Of a stretch of 64,000 bases of DNA, positions 11,648 through 25,397 are shown piece by piece. Each line of letters starts with the position of its first letter. Within the stretch, counting starts at the first letter, position 1. This DNA is from Peribolospora baueri (taxonomy: Eukaryota; Basidiomycota; Peribolosporomycetes; Peribolosporales; Peribolosporaceae): contig JAMDHS010000020.1 of NCBI GenBank assembly GCA_029717555.1, positions 1-64,000 of the forward strand. Reading direction: 5' to 3'. The translations under genes and the position numbers were made by a program. The notes under the pieces are model-generated. The model had not been told where the DNA came from. It was given only the letters and a program-made list of their open reading frames with translations, and ran no database searches.

Positions 11648-14600
11648 TCATAGCAGAGAACCTTTCCGGGTGATCGCGGTTGTTTTCTTGGGTCTGGAAA
11701 CAGGCATGGCTTGGATGCCTCGCCTGCTGCCACCGATGGTAGTGGGCGACCGGCCAAGTGTCGTTTGCCGAGAAGTCGAGGCGGGGGCTTGCCCCGTATA
11801 GGCGAATGCCTGAAGGTCAAGAGGAGCGACTTCAGCCGGACATGGACGGGTTCGGGACAAGGTCGGGCGAACGGGTCGATAGTCGCCGTCATCGTCGTCG
11901 TCGTCGCCGTCGAATCCGAACGGTTCGGGATCCAGCGGGCAGACTTCAGCAGAGATCGGACGAGGTCGAGCTTCTGAGCGCGTCTTTTGATGCGCCGTTG
12001 TCGTTTCGTAAGAGTCGTCATCGAAGTCAATGAAGCTGACGTCCGGACCGTCCACCCTGTTGACAGCCGCCACCCGCTTCTTCGGCGCCGTGTCCTTCGA
12101 GCTACTGGATCTGGATGGCCGAGAAACGGCCATGACAATGTGTTTTTGACCTTCCAAGACGTTCTTGTAAAATTTGCCCAGCTAAAGGAGTTTTGAAGAG
12201 GCATCGGGATGGCGTCCGTTAAGGGGTAAGAATCTCTCCGCCCTGAGGCACATCGGCCTGGTTCAATAGCTCACCTTAATGTAGCTGTTAACAAACTGCA
12301 TCTGATTGACGACGCATTTCTCCCCGAGCACGTTCTCGACGACCAAGAGCTGGAAGAGCCTCTCAATGTCGCCTCGATTCATACGCTGACCTCTGCCAAA
12401 GAAAGGGCTCCGGTCGTGACCCCGGTCGCTGATTTTCTTCTGCTTCGCACCCCTGTACACGTCGACGCAGTGTAGCATTGTGACTTGGTCATGGTGAAGC
12501 TCTTGAACCAGCTTGATCACTTCGGTAGCCTCCGCTGTTACGTCCTTCGTGATAACAGCCTCATTCGCGAGGCAGTTGTCGCACGTCTTGTGACATTCGT
12601 CTCCGGTGAAGATCTCACCGAAATATTGCAGGACTTGAGTTCTCCGGCAGTCGGTATTGTTCATGCAGAATTGGATGACCTGACGAAGGTTACTGCGTTG
12701 CCGCTCCTTCTGTTCCCACGTGCCTTCGCCCTTATCGATGAGCCGATTGATCATCTTCGTGTCGCTATACGCATAGTACAGGACGCAGACCGAGCTTTTA
12801 CCGTCCCTGCCAGCACGTCCAGTTTCTTGGTAGTAAGACTCGAGCGACTGAGGTAGAGAGTAGTGGATGACGAAGCGAACTGGCAAGAAAACACAAGACC
12901 GACAGGGAAAGGGTCAAACCATCGATGTGCCTGAGTGTTTACATGACATTTCGACTCACCATCGCCCTTGTCGATACCCATACCAAATGCGATTGTAGCG
13001 ACAATGACTTGAAACTTGTTCTCCTGCCAGGCTTCTTGGATGTGCTGACGGTCGTCTTTGCTAAGGCCAGCATGGTAGTGCTGTGCGGTCACCTTGTAGT
13101 CCTTGCGAAGTTTCTCGGCCACATCCTCGCAGCTCTTCTTGCTAAGACAATAGATAATCCCGCACTCGCCAGCGTGTTGCGCCGCGATGAACTGATGGAT
13201 ATCGGAGAGGATTGTCTTCGATTTGGGGCGCACCTCGTAATGCAGGTTGGCACGGTTGAATGACTGCGTCAAGATCACGCAGCCTTTAATGCGCAGGTTC
13301 GCAATGACGTCGTTCTTGACCATGTTGTTAGCAGTGGCCGTCAGCGCCATGAAAGGCACCCCTGGATACTCGCTCCGCAGCGAGCCGAGCTCCTTGTAGT
13401 CTGGCCGGAAGTCATGTCCCCATTGACTGACACAATGCGCTTCGTCGATCACAAATCGGGCGAGGCGCTTGCGATGATGCAGTTCGCGTAGGATGCTTTT
13501 GGCGATCCCTGATTTGGACAGCATCTCTGGGGTGACGTACAATAGCTTCGTCTTTGGTTCGAGTTGACGGAGCTCGGAAATTGCGAAATTCCTACTGGCT
13601 GCTGACATGGTACCGCTGAAGGACAACGTAGGGACGTCAAGCGCGAGAAGATTCTGCACTTGGTCTTGAATGAGCGAAATGAGGGGCGAAACTACGACAG
13701 TGACGCCTCTTGTCGTACCGCTACTGACGACTGCTGGAAGCTGGGCACGGAACAACGGAGATATCAATATTTGTGGCAACACAGGCGTGCTGAGCATCGA
13801 CGATCTTGGCACACCTTACCTGATAGCATAAGCTCTTTCCACCGCCGGTCGGCATCAAGCAGAAGACGTCCTTGCCGCCGAGCGTCGCATTGATTGCCTC
13901 GAGTTGGTTGTGCCGGAAGGCCTGCAGGTGAAAGGTCTGGCGAAGCGCCTTTGCAACGTCCTTCGACCAGGGAAAGTTCATTTGCTCCCTTGCCTTCACA
14001 GGCATCTTGTGACGAACCAAAGTTGGCGAACTTCCAGCGGTAAATGAAGCCACTTCCCTTCCACGCTCCAAGTCAGCCGGAGGCGAGAGACGCAGGATCG
14101 GCTGCGCCGGTGCCACCGTGGGAGTAAAAACCGTCTTCGGGGCCGGCATAACCTCCTCCACCATATCCTCCTCAAACATACCCTCTCCAGCCAATGATGA
14201 GGCGGTTCTGGAAACGGCCTTTGCCACTCCTCCTGTTGACATCGCCGCATCTGCCGCCCGTGTCCCTCCAATTGAAGGAGAGGCAGGAGCAGAGGCAAAG
14301 GGTTCGTTCGAAGGCGAACGGGACGATGAGGTTGGGGCGGGAACGTCTGATTGCTCCGAAAGCCCCGCTAGCGCGGACGATGCGGCCGAAGACGAGCGAG
14401 CCTTGATCGCCGCTTTGAGCTGCAAAATGCGTTCAGTGAGAAATGCCCTGTGCAAAACAAGATATGGGAGTTTGAAATGGTGAGTATAAGGGATGGCAGA
14501 ATAAACATTGCGTGGACGAGCAGGAGAGCTCACTTCTGACTTCGGAGATATGCGGGGTCAATCAGAAGCACTGCCGATGGTCCTTCCTCAGCAATCGCCA

Positions 14601-15522
14601 TCAATTTCTCCATGACCTCGTCCTTACTCTCTAGGTTGAAGCGGAGAAGTTCCTTCAGTTGCTCGACGGATTTCTGCTCATGGGAGTAGAGTCAATAAGA
14701 AAGAATACTGTCAAGCAGGCCCCATTGTTTAGCGTCACTCTGCCCGCTACGCACTCCTTCCAAATCATCATCAATCGCTTTTTGCTTTCCTCTGCCTACA
14801 GCCAATGGAGCAGGTGGCGGTAAGGATATTCTTCCCCTGCCAGCTCCTTCGCTACCTGAGGACGGCTCCACCGTCTTCGTCCGTTTTGCGGGGCTGAAAG
14901 GGCCGACGGCCCCGCCAACGGAGTCCTTTTCAGCTTGAGGAGACTGGCGTTTCATCGGCGGCGCAACTAGCCGTACGGGATCCAATTCAGACAAGGCTGT
15001 TCGCCCTTGAGTTAGTTCCGTTGAGGTGGGAAAGACAGCAAGTAGAGCAACACAACACCAAGAAGCTCGACGTCAGTGTGGTGCACTCGATATTTGGAAA
15101 GACAACGCAGCTTCTCATGGAAGACCATGGAACGCACCCGCCTGAAAGCTCTTCGCAATGCCAAAGTCGTGTTCCTTAGGTCGCCTGAACTTGGAAGGAG
15201 TACCTATCTGCCCATCAACGTCAATCGCAGGGATGCCGCTGCTCTCGTCCTTGCGCTTTGGCGGAGCGCGTGCGGACGAAGAGGCCGACACAGTCGCAGA
15301 AAGATGCAAGGCGCCGCTTCTAAACTTAAAGCCGCCCTGTGCAATGAAATGAGCCAAGCGGACGTTCAATGTATGCTCATCCAAAATGTGGTGTCAGAGC
15401 TGATCTCTACTCACTGGCGTGGGGAGGGCTCCGCTGACGGTGGGAGCGGCAGGAGCCGGAGCCCCACCTGACTGAAGCCGCCTGAGCTGATCAGCAAGGT
15501 TGTTTTTGGGCTGGGCCTGCAT
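11648..15522 (-). CDS. BLM/Sgs1/Rqh1-type RecQ helicase lacking HRDC
   Basis: ATP-dependent 3'-5' DNA helicase of the RecQ family, for genome stability and recombination in the nucleus. Exons 15522-15415, 15336-15138, 14996-14755, 14673-14534, 14447-13820, 13740-12960, 12879-12275 and 12181-11648; 1078 residues. The N-terminus has [10 protein letters not shown], resembling the Top3/Rmi1-binding start of Sgs1/BLM proteins. Helicase motifs are [64 protein letters not shown] and [13 protein letters not shown]. An RQC domain follows with zinc ligands C-T..CDNCLA and a winged helix ending [14 protein letters not shown]. After it there are only about 170 low-complexity residues (poly-Asp, Ser, Arg), and the FIST gene begins 118 bp beyond the stop, so there is no room for an HRDC domain. 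Divergent from RRP3. Confidence 0.92.
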
Positions 15523-15757
15523 TTTGCGAAGCGAAAGGAGGCAACCTCCGCGCGCGGCGGTTTGAAGATGCTGATGAAAAGTGCCCGGCTGAAGCCAACG
15601 CGAGGATGCGCGCCTCAATGACACGCATCACGTGCGCCGTGTTAACGCGACTGCGGCCCATGAGTACCGCAGCGTTTCTCCACTGCGTTGCCTTCCCTCC
15701 GTGCTCCTGATCCGCTCCTAGCCACCTACCTCACTTCGGCCCAAGCCCCTCCTCGTC
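15523..15757. promoter_or_regulatory. shared upstream region of RecQ helicase and RRP3
   Basis: 235 bp between divergent start codons at 15522 (minus) and 15758 (plus). It must contain both core promoters and 5' leaders. No TATA box or clear binding motif could be identified by eye. Confidence 0.4.
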
Positions 15758-17543
15758 ATGGCCGCCCAGGATCCTTCCTCGGCTTCCACATCTAAACATG
15801 TCATTGACGGAGACGTGAGCGGTGACGTATCATCTTTAAGCTCTTCGGGGGCAGCAACATTCGCGTCCTTGGGCGTCAACGAGCAGCTCTGCGAGGCTTG
15901 CGCTCAGGTCGGCTTTAAGGCCCCCACGGATATTCAAAAGGAGGCCATACCTTGGGCCCTGCAGGGAAGGGATGTAATCGGACTTGCGCAGACGGGCTCC
16001 GGAAAGACGGCGGCGTTTGCGCTGCCGATTCTTCAGGCCCTTTGGGACAACCCGAAACCTCTATTTGCATGTGTTCTTGCTCCGACAAGGTATGGCAGTG
16101 CTGTTTTGCATCACAGCGTTTGGCATCGCCGACGGTTGGCTAAGGTCTCTATGTAATATTTGGTCTTCTCCTCGTCAGGGAACTTGCGTACCAAATATCG
16201 GAACAATTCGAGGCTCTTGGTTCGACAATTGGGGCGCGGTGCACGGTGATCGTCGGCGGTATGGACATGATGTCCCAGGCCATCGCTCTCTCCAAACGTC
16301 CACACGTCGTCGTTGCCACGCCAGGGCGCCTCCAGGATCACCTTGAAAATACTAAGGGCTTCAGCTTGAGGAGCATCAAATACCTGGTAAGTTCTCTGTG
16401 GTCTCGACTGTGGGCCGTTCTCCTCTTTTGGTTGTGATGCGAATATTCATATTGTCCTTGGCCTTTATCGGCAGGTCATGGACGAGGCCGACCGCTTGCT
16501 CGACATGGACTTTGGCCCTATCATCGACAAGCTATTAAAGGTCCTTCCACGAGAGCGCAATACTTTTTTGTTCTCAGCAACTATGACGACCAAAGTGGCT
16601 AAGCTGCAGCGAGCGTCGCTTTCGAATCCTGTAAAGGTGGAGGTGTCGACGAAGTGAGCCAGTCCCTTCCTAACCACGATATTGTATTCTTTTGAACGTT
16701 ACTTTGCTGACCTTGTCTTTTCTTACTGACGTCCGTGTCTAGATACTCGACGGTCTCCACCCTCCTCCAGTACTATCTTTTCTTCCCGTTCAAGCACAAG
16801 GATGCCCATCTCGTTTACCTTGCTAACGAGATGGTTGGCAACTCCATCATCATTTTCACTCGCACCGTCCACGATGCGCAGCGAATATCCATCGTCCTTC
16901 GGACGTTGGGATTCCCTGCCATACCACTCCACGGCCAATTGAGCCAGTCGAGCCGGTTGGGCGCCCTGAACAAGTTTAAGAGCGGCGGTCGGAGTATCCT
17001 CGTTGCGACGGATGTGGCGAGTCGGTGAGTTTGCCGTCATCGTTTTGCAGGGCCAATCGGTAGATTCGCTGACAGTGTGCGTGGCTACGGTACTCGCATT
17101 CCCCTCTCTTTCTTCGCAGAGGTCTCGACATTCCTCTTGTCGACTTGGTCGTGAACTACGACATCCCGACGCACTCAAAGGACTATATCCACCGAGTTGG
17201 GCGAACGGCGCGCGCAGGAAGGGCAGGCAAGTCGGTCACGCTGGTCACCCAGTATGACGTCGAGCTCCTGCAACGCATCGAAAGCGTCATCGGCAAGAAG
17301 ATGGACGAGTTTCCAGTAGATCGAGAAGGAGTGATGTTGTTGAGCGAACGAGTGAGCGAGGCACAACGGGTCGCCGTTGCCGAGCTGAGAGAGAACGGTG
17401 TGGGCGGTTCTGGCGCCAATCAGCGGAAGCGAAAGCGGAATCAGGGTGCAATGGGCGACAAGGATGATCAGGATAGGGACGATGACGAAGTTGCGGCAGG
17501 TATTCCTCAGAAGGTGAAGAAGAAGGGTGGGAGAACACGCTAG
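15758..17543 (+). CDS. RRP3: DEAD-box RNA helicase Rrp3 (DDX47), 18S rRNA processing
   Basis: Nucleolar ATP-dependent RNA helicase needed for pre-18S rRNA processing. Exons 15758-16089, 16179-16386, 16475-16653, 16743-17024 and 17120-17543; 474 residues. Motifs in order: Q motif ([17 protein letters not shown]), [10 protein letters not shown] (I), PTRELAYQ (Ia), [11 protein letters not shown] (Ib), [13 protein letters not shown] (II, DEAD), LFSATMT (III, SAT), [12 protein letters not shown] (IV), ATDVASRGLDIP (V) and [13 protein letters not shown] (VI). The Rrp3/DDX47 subgroup is indicated by the short N-terminus, MDFG after DEAD, and the C-terminal Lys/Arg-rich tail after [13 protein letters not shown]. 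Length fits the family (about 450-500). Nothing odd. Confidence 0.95.
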
Positions 17544-18297
17544 CCTATCGTGCTTGCTAGTCTCCTGTTGGCCTCTTGAGAATGTAACGGCATTCATCAC
17601 GTTTATGACAACACGAACAAGGTCGTGTGGATGCTTTTCCCCATTTTTTCAAGCAGCTCTCGACAGCAGCGCGGAGAAGCAAACGACTCCTCGTTTCAAC
17701 GATGTCCAGCCTAGGGCATGTGAGGGCCTCGCGATGGATGGTCAGAATCCTTAAGTACTCAATCCGATGGGGAACGAGGTTGACGAAGAAGCGGACCGGT
17801 GACGGGAGAACAGCAGCACCCCCAGCTTGCTTGCTGCCCAAAGTGGACATCCATCTCCATGTCTCATTCAACAAGTCCTTCTTAAACTTGAACTTGTCTT
17901 CCTTTTTCTATGCTCGCTCATTGCCCGGCCTTCTTCAGCGATTCTCCAGCGATTCTCCTGGCTTGTCTTTTTTCTTCTTCCTTCTCCCCTTGTCCTCCGC
18001 GTTTAGCACTCCTCTCCTCTCCTTTCAAAAGGGCCACCATCGTCTGTCAAACCGCTATCAATGTCTCCAGCGAAACCTTGACCCCACCGCCTCCGCGGCC
18101 CTCGCATCGCTCCCGAACGGCAGCTCGAGACAGGACGTTTACGCAGCGGGAGTTAAACTTCGGTTATGTAGACGTTGCCCACGATTAGAAATTAGCGGAC
18201 GAGTCGGCGACGGCAACGAGATCCGACTGCAGCTACCTTAGAATGGTTGCGTGAGGCAGGCGATCCCCCTTGACAAAACTCACCACTTCCGTCCAGT
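17544..18297. other. intergenic region after RRP3
   Basis: 754 bp between the RRP3 stop and the next (minus-strand, uncertain) gene. Open frames in both directions exist (for example 17910-18188 plus), but they carry no recognisable motif, no convincing start context and only pyrimidine-rich sequence around 17900-18040. I see no supported gene. Confidence 0.4.
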
Positions 18298-19587
18298 CTA
18301 GACATCCTCCGCTCCACCATATCGACGAGGCTCAAAGGAGGCCTTTTGATCAACTTCAGTCTTAGACGTCAATGGCACAAAGGGCTCGACAATCAAGCGA
18401 GCGCGTGATAAACTGGGACAAACTGCAATCGGTGGTCTGCTTCCATGACAGTTCTCCAACACATCTAGGGTGCTGTCCGCGCAGGAGCAGGACGACGATG
18501 GCAATGGCGCGCACTCGGCCGACCGGCGCTTCATTGACATATGTAGGGTCATATTGTCCCGACTAGCTCCCCACTTGGGATTGACATATAAGGGGAACGG
18601 CACCCGCGTCCATCACTCAAGAGCATACACGAAGGCGGTTCCACAGAACAAAGAGAATCGAGGGATCTCTCCTCGCCCAAACGTGGAGACTTACCTGTTC
18701 GTATATCCATTTCGCATCCGCCTTCCAAAGTCCTCAAGCAGTTTACCGTCCAACAGCTCTTTGACCCTGGTTGGATCGCGACTGACACACGTAGCCCCAT
18801 CTCCACTGGAATAGGCAAATTCCAACTCTCCCCCACTGGGGATACCTGCTGCATCTGTCGGCACGGTCGTCCCTCCGTTGGAAAACGAGCCGAAAGCTCT
18901 AGGGTGAATGCCGAGCTCTTCCGCGTTTATATCATTTAATGGGTATCTTGCAGGAGCATTCGGGAGGTCGGGAGGGTTGTGAGTCGGCGGAAGCCGGGTA
19001 TATGAGCACTTTCCGCCAGAGCTTACCGCTTTCTGGGTTGTATAGAACACGTTCACGGATTTTGTGTGCATAGACGAGAGTCCTTGAAGGTGCAAGAGGT
19101 GAAGATGACGAGGATCCAAGCCACCCTTTTTAAGCGCAGTGGCGGAGTTGCCTTCAGAGAACAGGGACGAGATAGGAGGTCCGATAGACACAAGATGTGG
19201 GAGATATTGGAGACGCCGAGGGATTCGCGAGTTTTGTCTTATCACAAGGGTAGAAGACGTCTCCGATTGGTCCTGGCCCGAACCGACCTCTTCGGGGCAG
19301 TTTGCGTCGAGGCGGACTGTAGCATCATGACATTGAGAACACGTTAGACAGACCAGGCGAGATGAGTTCAACTTAAGAGCCGTTTTCGGGTAGACCTCTT
19401 CGGGGTTTTGCGTTGTCAAAATGGCCATTGACCGTCGTTGGATCGTAGTGGTCTTAATGCCTTTGTGCTCGCACCTTCGCATTTTTAGCCTGCAGGATAT
19501 GGTTGCGGTTGGAAAGGGAAGAGGACGTACGCTGCTACAGCGATTTGCTACAACAATGAGATTGCAGCATAGGAAGCTCGTCGTCAC
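18298..19587 (-). CDS. unrecognised hypothetical gene (structure uncertain)
   Basis: A minus-strand open frame of 298 residues (19587-18691) is followed, after a good GTAAGT donor at 18694-18689, by a second open frame ending at 18298. The stretch about 18990-18695 looks genuinely coding (LNDINAEELGIHPRAFGSF, then GELEFAYSSGDGATC and VKELLDGKLLEDFGRRMRNG). The upstream part contains CLTCSQCHDATVRLDANC, which could be a cysteine cluster, and a possible intron donor GTAAGC after VNVFYTTQKA. I recognise no family and cannot fix the start, the exact exons or the end. It lies between RRP3 and the disulfide isomerase gene; transcripts would settle it. Confidence 0.35.
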
Positions 19588-19607
19588 CTACTCCACTCCG
19601 ACAGGAT

Positions 19608-21789
19608 TTACAGCTCGTCTCTGATCTTCTCTTTAACCTCATGGACTTTATCGGCCGCGTCGCTCGCCATCTCTTCCACGAAGGAAGCCAGGATGTTGGC
19701 GCGCCTCTAAAAAACGTTTAACGAGAATTAGGACAGGAATGAGCCCAGGACCATCATAAGTGGCTCAATTTCGACTCAAGACACCACTCGCCTTCAACTC
19801 GTCCATCTTCTGACCAGTCAAGGTCTGAGCGCCGCCCTTCGTGTTCTTCTCGATCAGCTTGGTGAGCCTCGCCGACTCCTTTCGCACATAGTCGGATGCG
19901 TTGTTAAGCTTGTTCACTGCGAGAAGAGCGGAGAGAGTCATTTTGAGCGTTCTACAATGCAAAGGATCCGTTGTTACTCACTCGCTCTGACATAGTAGGC
20001 GGCAGCCTGTTCCGACACGGGCGTGTCCGGCGAGAAGAAAGCGACGTATTGAGTAGCCTCCTCGAGAATGGCAGGTCGGTCAGACTCTGCCGCGTTATAG
20101 AACTTGGCAGCAAGGCTATCAAGGGAAGAAATGCGACCCGCCTGGAAATATAATCGTGCTCACATCAGTAAAGAGCATATGTATTCCAGAACTGCAAAGA
20201 GGCCAGACACTCTGTGCGACACTTACACGGTCGCTCAACATGCCACCCGGCAGACGGGAAGTGCCGCACTTCTCGTTCAAGAACTGAATGAAATCCTCCT
20301 CAGATCGGCCCATCGTGTAATCTTCTGGCTTCTTATCGGATCCCTTCGGGAAAAATTTGATGGTCGGGAAAGATGAGACGCCGTAGGCTCCCGCGATACC
20401 CTTGTTCTCGGCAGCATCGGCGTTCATCTGGGCAACCACGCACTGGAAACGAGACAGGGGTGTACCAGATGGTTGAGCACACAGGCTGCCATCGAATAAT
20501 CATGTATAGAGACCAAAACACCTACGTTGTCATCACGCTCAAAGTCCTTGGCAACGGCTTCATAGATCGGTGCCAGTCTCTTGCAGTGTCCGCACTGCAG
20601 AACAAAGTAGAATGGTCGGCTCCACGGCCGCTTCATACGCGACGCCCAAGACCAGGCGTACTCACCCAAGGCTGTTTCGAGGGCGGTGGGAAGGACAACA
20701 AGGCGAACGTCAATACTGCCAAATATTTTGGAGACTACATATTACTTACCGCGTAGAACTATGAGTTGAAAACGTGATGGCGGACATGGGAGCCAAGGAA
20801 GGTCGAACAACAATTGAGCGTGACGAACAGACAGGTTCGAATTGTAAAGATAAGCGTCGTATGCAGTCTTGTCTCACCTCCACGAGCACGTTCTTGTTCG
20901 CATCCTTCACAACCTGGTCGAAGTTGGTCGAGTCCAGTTGAACAGCGACAGGAGGAGGGGGAGGCTTGATGTTACTCTTAACGCCGGACTTCTCGGTGAC
21001 GCTTAAACCGAAGGACCCAAGACAGATGGCACGCGTGAGCCGGCGAGTGCGGATAAAGGCCGTATACATGAATGCACAAATGGAAAGGGAAGGAGGGCTT
21101 ACAAGTTTACCAGGGAGTCAAGGTCGCGGGCGGAGTTGTAAGGCTCAGGAGACTTGGATTCTCCAGCCGGGAACCACTTCAAAGCTGGAAGTATAAAACA
21201 ACGATGGGACACATGAGTAAAGTTGTGCTCCGGTATCCGAATGAACCAGCCTCGATATCCGTCCACTAACTGGGGAAGCCTTGAACTCCATAACGACTGC
21301 CGAGACTCTTCGAGTGATCCGCATCAACCTTGGCTGCAAATGACAGACTAGTTAGCCAAACGCTCTATGTGCACTATGAGCAAGCGCTTTGAGCAACCGG
21401 GCTCTCACCAATGATGACCTTGTCCTTCGCATGCTCAAAAGCGGAACCCAGCTCCTCGTAGACCGGGGCCAAGTTCTAAATGGCGAGCACAAGCACGATG
21501 ATGAGCTATGAGATGTCGAACGTCACCGATCCAGGAGCAACAGCACCGCCCACCTTGCAGTGCCCACACCAAGGCGCGAAGAACTGTGGCAGAAGTCGCA
21601 ATGAGACGAGGACCGATACTGAGCCCCCACTTCGTCTCGATGAGTTTCGACAGCACCTACCTCCACGAGAGCGGGCCTGTCCTTGCCGATGGCGGCGTCG
21701 AAGAGCTTCTCGTCGGTGAGGTCGAGCACGTTGCCAGCGGCAGCCAGGGCCACGGAAGAGGCTAAACAGAGCACGGAGAAGAGCCGCAT
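19608..21789 (-). CDS. protein disulfide isomerase, two thioredoxin domains plus ERp29-like tail (P5/TigA type)
   Basis: Endoplasmic-reticulum oxidoreductase that forms and rearranges disulfides in secreted proteins. Thirteen exons: 21789-21661, 21583-21554, 21475-21409, 21333-21271, 21184-21103, 21001-20878, 20758-20750, 20671-20666, 20594-20526, 20442-20227, 20141-19982, 19916-19792, 19706-19608; 392 residues. Signal peptide MRLFSVLCLASSVALAAAG; thioredoxin domain 1 with FFAPWCGHCK and GVQGFPTLKWFP; domain 2 with EFYAPWCGHCKRLAP and GVSSFPTIKFFP; an all-helical tail rich in Lys/Glu; C-terminus RDEL, a plausible retention signal. The start at 21789 is set by the signal peptide. Odd points: codons for F-Y-A (9 nt) and P-W (6 nt) are separate exons, and the last intron (19791-19707) appears to be GC-AG. 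Confidence 0.93.
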
Positions 21790-22034
21790 GTCGTTCAGGG
21801 GCTTGGAATGTGTGGCTTGTGGGTTTGTTCTTTCAGAAGGACGGGAGGTCGATGTGCTGGTCGCGGCCACGACCACGCTCGCAGACGGTCAAAGGCGGAG
21901 GTGAGATCGCAACATCGGATACTCGGTTCGAGAGGTCGGTAAGAAATTATTCCTTGCGCTCCACATAAATACATAGGCCATCGCGGACCAACTTATGTAA
22001 CAAGCATCGCAGCTTCGTTCGAGATTCTACTTAT

Positions 22035-23605
<1,571 letters not shown>

Positions 23606-24067
23606 CTCGAAGACCGAGTCTGAAAGGGGAGGAGCAGGCTTTCCGGTGGACGTCCTGCACGGTCCAGTCGAGGCGAGGCAGCGAAGCGGGTGAGCGAGGA
23701 GGCCGAATACAGTTCAATGCCTGAATGCCGCGAAGATCGATCCAACATCATGTGCAGCTCACATGGTTGAACTTCTGTTCGTCTGGATGCAAGGGAGGAC
23801 TTGCAGGCGATGCCCAAGCAAACGGCCCCTCAACACTCCTCTCTGCCCGCCTTTATATATTCCACCAGCGAGTAACTGCTGACCACCCGCTTGCGTCCCA
23901 ATCGGTGATCGGTCCGGGACGGGCCACGTGGCTCGACGGATTACGACGCGCGGCTTTGCTTGCTGACGGCGGTGACGGCGGAGAGACTTCGACGTCATCG
24001 GCGACGACGACCACCGATCGATCCTTCCTTTGGTCTACGATTCCACTCCACCGTTCGCAAGTGCAAC
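23606..24067. promoter_or_regulatory. shared upstream region of the SDR and UBX genes
   Basis: 462 bp between divergent start codons. It contains an AT-rich tract ctttatatattcc near 23850-23863, about 210 bp upstream of the UBX start and 250 bp upstream of the SDR start, which could serve as a TATA-like element for either. No other motif was recognised. Confidence 0.35.
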
Positions 24068-25190
24068 ATGTCAAACGCGGCCGAACAGAGCCCACCGGCG
24101 GACGGCTCGCCGGCTGAAGAGGTCAAGGTGTTCAAGGCCCCCTCCGGCGCTTCGTCTTCATACACACCTAGTGAGCACGCCTGTGGCGTCTATCCCTAAA
24201 ATTACGCAGATGGAAGACCCCCCGGTGCTTTCATTGATTTTGGCGCTGAGTTCAGTCAGGACATTTTGGCGTGGCAACTGCAGATGACCTCCCCGACTCC
24301 TTCTATCAGCCAACCGCCGCCGAGCTCAGGGTGGCCGCCGCGTCGGCCAAGAAGTTGAGGGAGAGCGTGCACGATGGGCCGCTCATGACCAGAGCCATGC
24401 GCGAGCGCGAGGAGTCTAAAAAGCCCAAGAAGACTTGGCCAACGGTGAGCAGAACGGAATTATGCGATCTTCTCACTTGCACACTCAGCGACGGACGCTT
24501 AGACAGGCCACATCGCATTCTTCGCAACTATACTTGGCCCTCCCCAGGCCCGTATTCGCGTTCGCTTTGCCGACCGCTCCCAGATCGAGCGCACTTTCCA
24601 ATCCACCGAAACCATTTCTGCCATTTACGACTTTGTTCGCCAATCGCTTGACCCCTCTTACACTGAGAAAGCCTTTACGCTTTGTGCGTTCGCCTCTCGC
24701 CACGTTACCCCCACATACGACACTTTTCGTCGCAGTTGACCGTTTCCGCCGTCCTTCCTTGTGCTCCAACCAGATCAATCGCCACCTCGTCGGGACTTTC
24801 GAGAAAACGATCCGAAAGTGTCGTCCCTCTCGCTCGCCCAGCTCCAGTTTGCACCTTCATCTGTGCTGTCCATCCGCTTCGACGACGAGCGTATGAATCG
24901 TACGTGTCCCCGCTCCGTCGACCAGCGCCTGACTGTGACACATGCTAGTGGATGGACAAAGTTGGCTAACCGCTCGCTCCGTCTCGTTTCCAGTCTCCGG
25001 CGCGCCTTCCCCGCTCGCTTCCTCGCTACAGGCCAAAGCAGAGGAACTTCCGCCACCGAAGACGTTCGATACCCCTCTCGAAGCCGAATCCCCCGGCGCT
25101 GGGACCGAAGGCAAGGAAGGGAGCCGAGAGCCGAGAAAAGTGCTGCCGAAGTGGCTCAAGGGACTTCACAGTAAGGTTCCTTTTCCTTGA
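24068..25190 (+). CDS. UBX-domain protein (ASPSCR1/TUG or Ubx4-like C-terminal part)
   Basis: Likely Cdc48/p97 cofactor: UBX domains bind the Cdc48 N-domain. Exons 24068-24170, 24284-24444, 24548-24683, 24774-24899 and 24994-25190; 240 residues. The middle contains ELRVAAASAKKLRESVHDGP, then TWPTARIRVRFADRSQIE, RTFQSTETISAIYDFVRQSL, FTLYQSPPRRDF and APSSVLSIRFDD, which follow the beta-grasp UBX pattern, including a possible R..R surface and a PP loop in place of the canonical F-P-R loop. The C-terminus ends PKWLKGLHSK. The protein is short compared with full TUG/Ubx4 proteins and has no N-terminal ubiquitin-like domain, so it corresponds to the C-terminal half. Divergent from the SDR gene; converges on IVY1. 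Confidence 0.85.
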
Positions 25191-25397
25191 CACGTGACAG
25201 CTTGATAACGACGCCGTGGAGACGTCGTCCAAAGATTGACAAAGTTTTGGTCTGTTCAACGCAGAGAAATGAGATCAAAGCGTCTTTCCGAACTATCCTT
25301 TGTCATTTGTATTGGTACCCTTCACACGCTACCCCTTTGCATCGCAATCGATCTTCCGTTCCATTCAATATGGCAATAGTATCATTAAGAGCCGTTC

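Noticed and set aside
11152-12204. 350-codon minus-strand open frame spanning the FIST and RecQ 3' ends
   Set aside because: It is out of frame with the RecQ last exon and antisense to the FIST gene. It has no recognisable domain and is explained by base composition.
17557-17874. Minus-strand open frame downstream of RRP3
   Set aside because: No conserved motif and no plausible splice partner.
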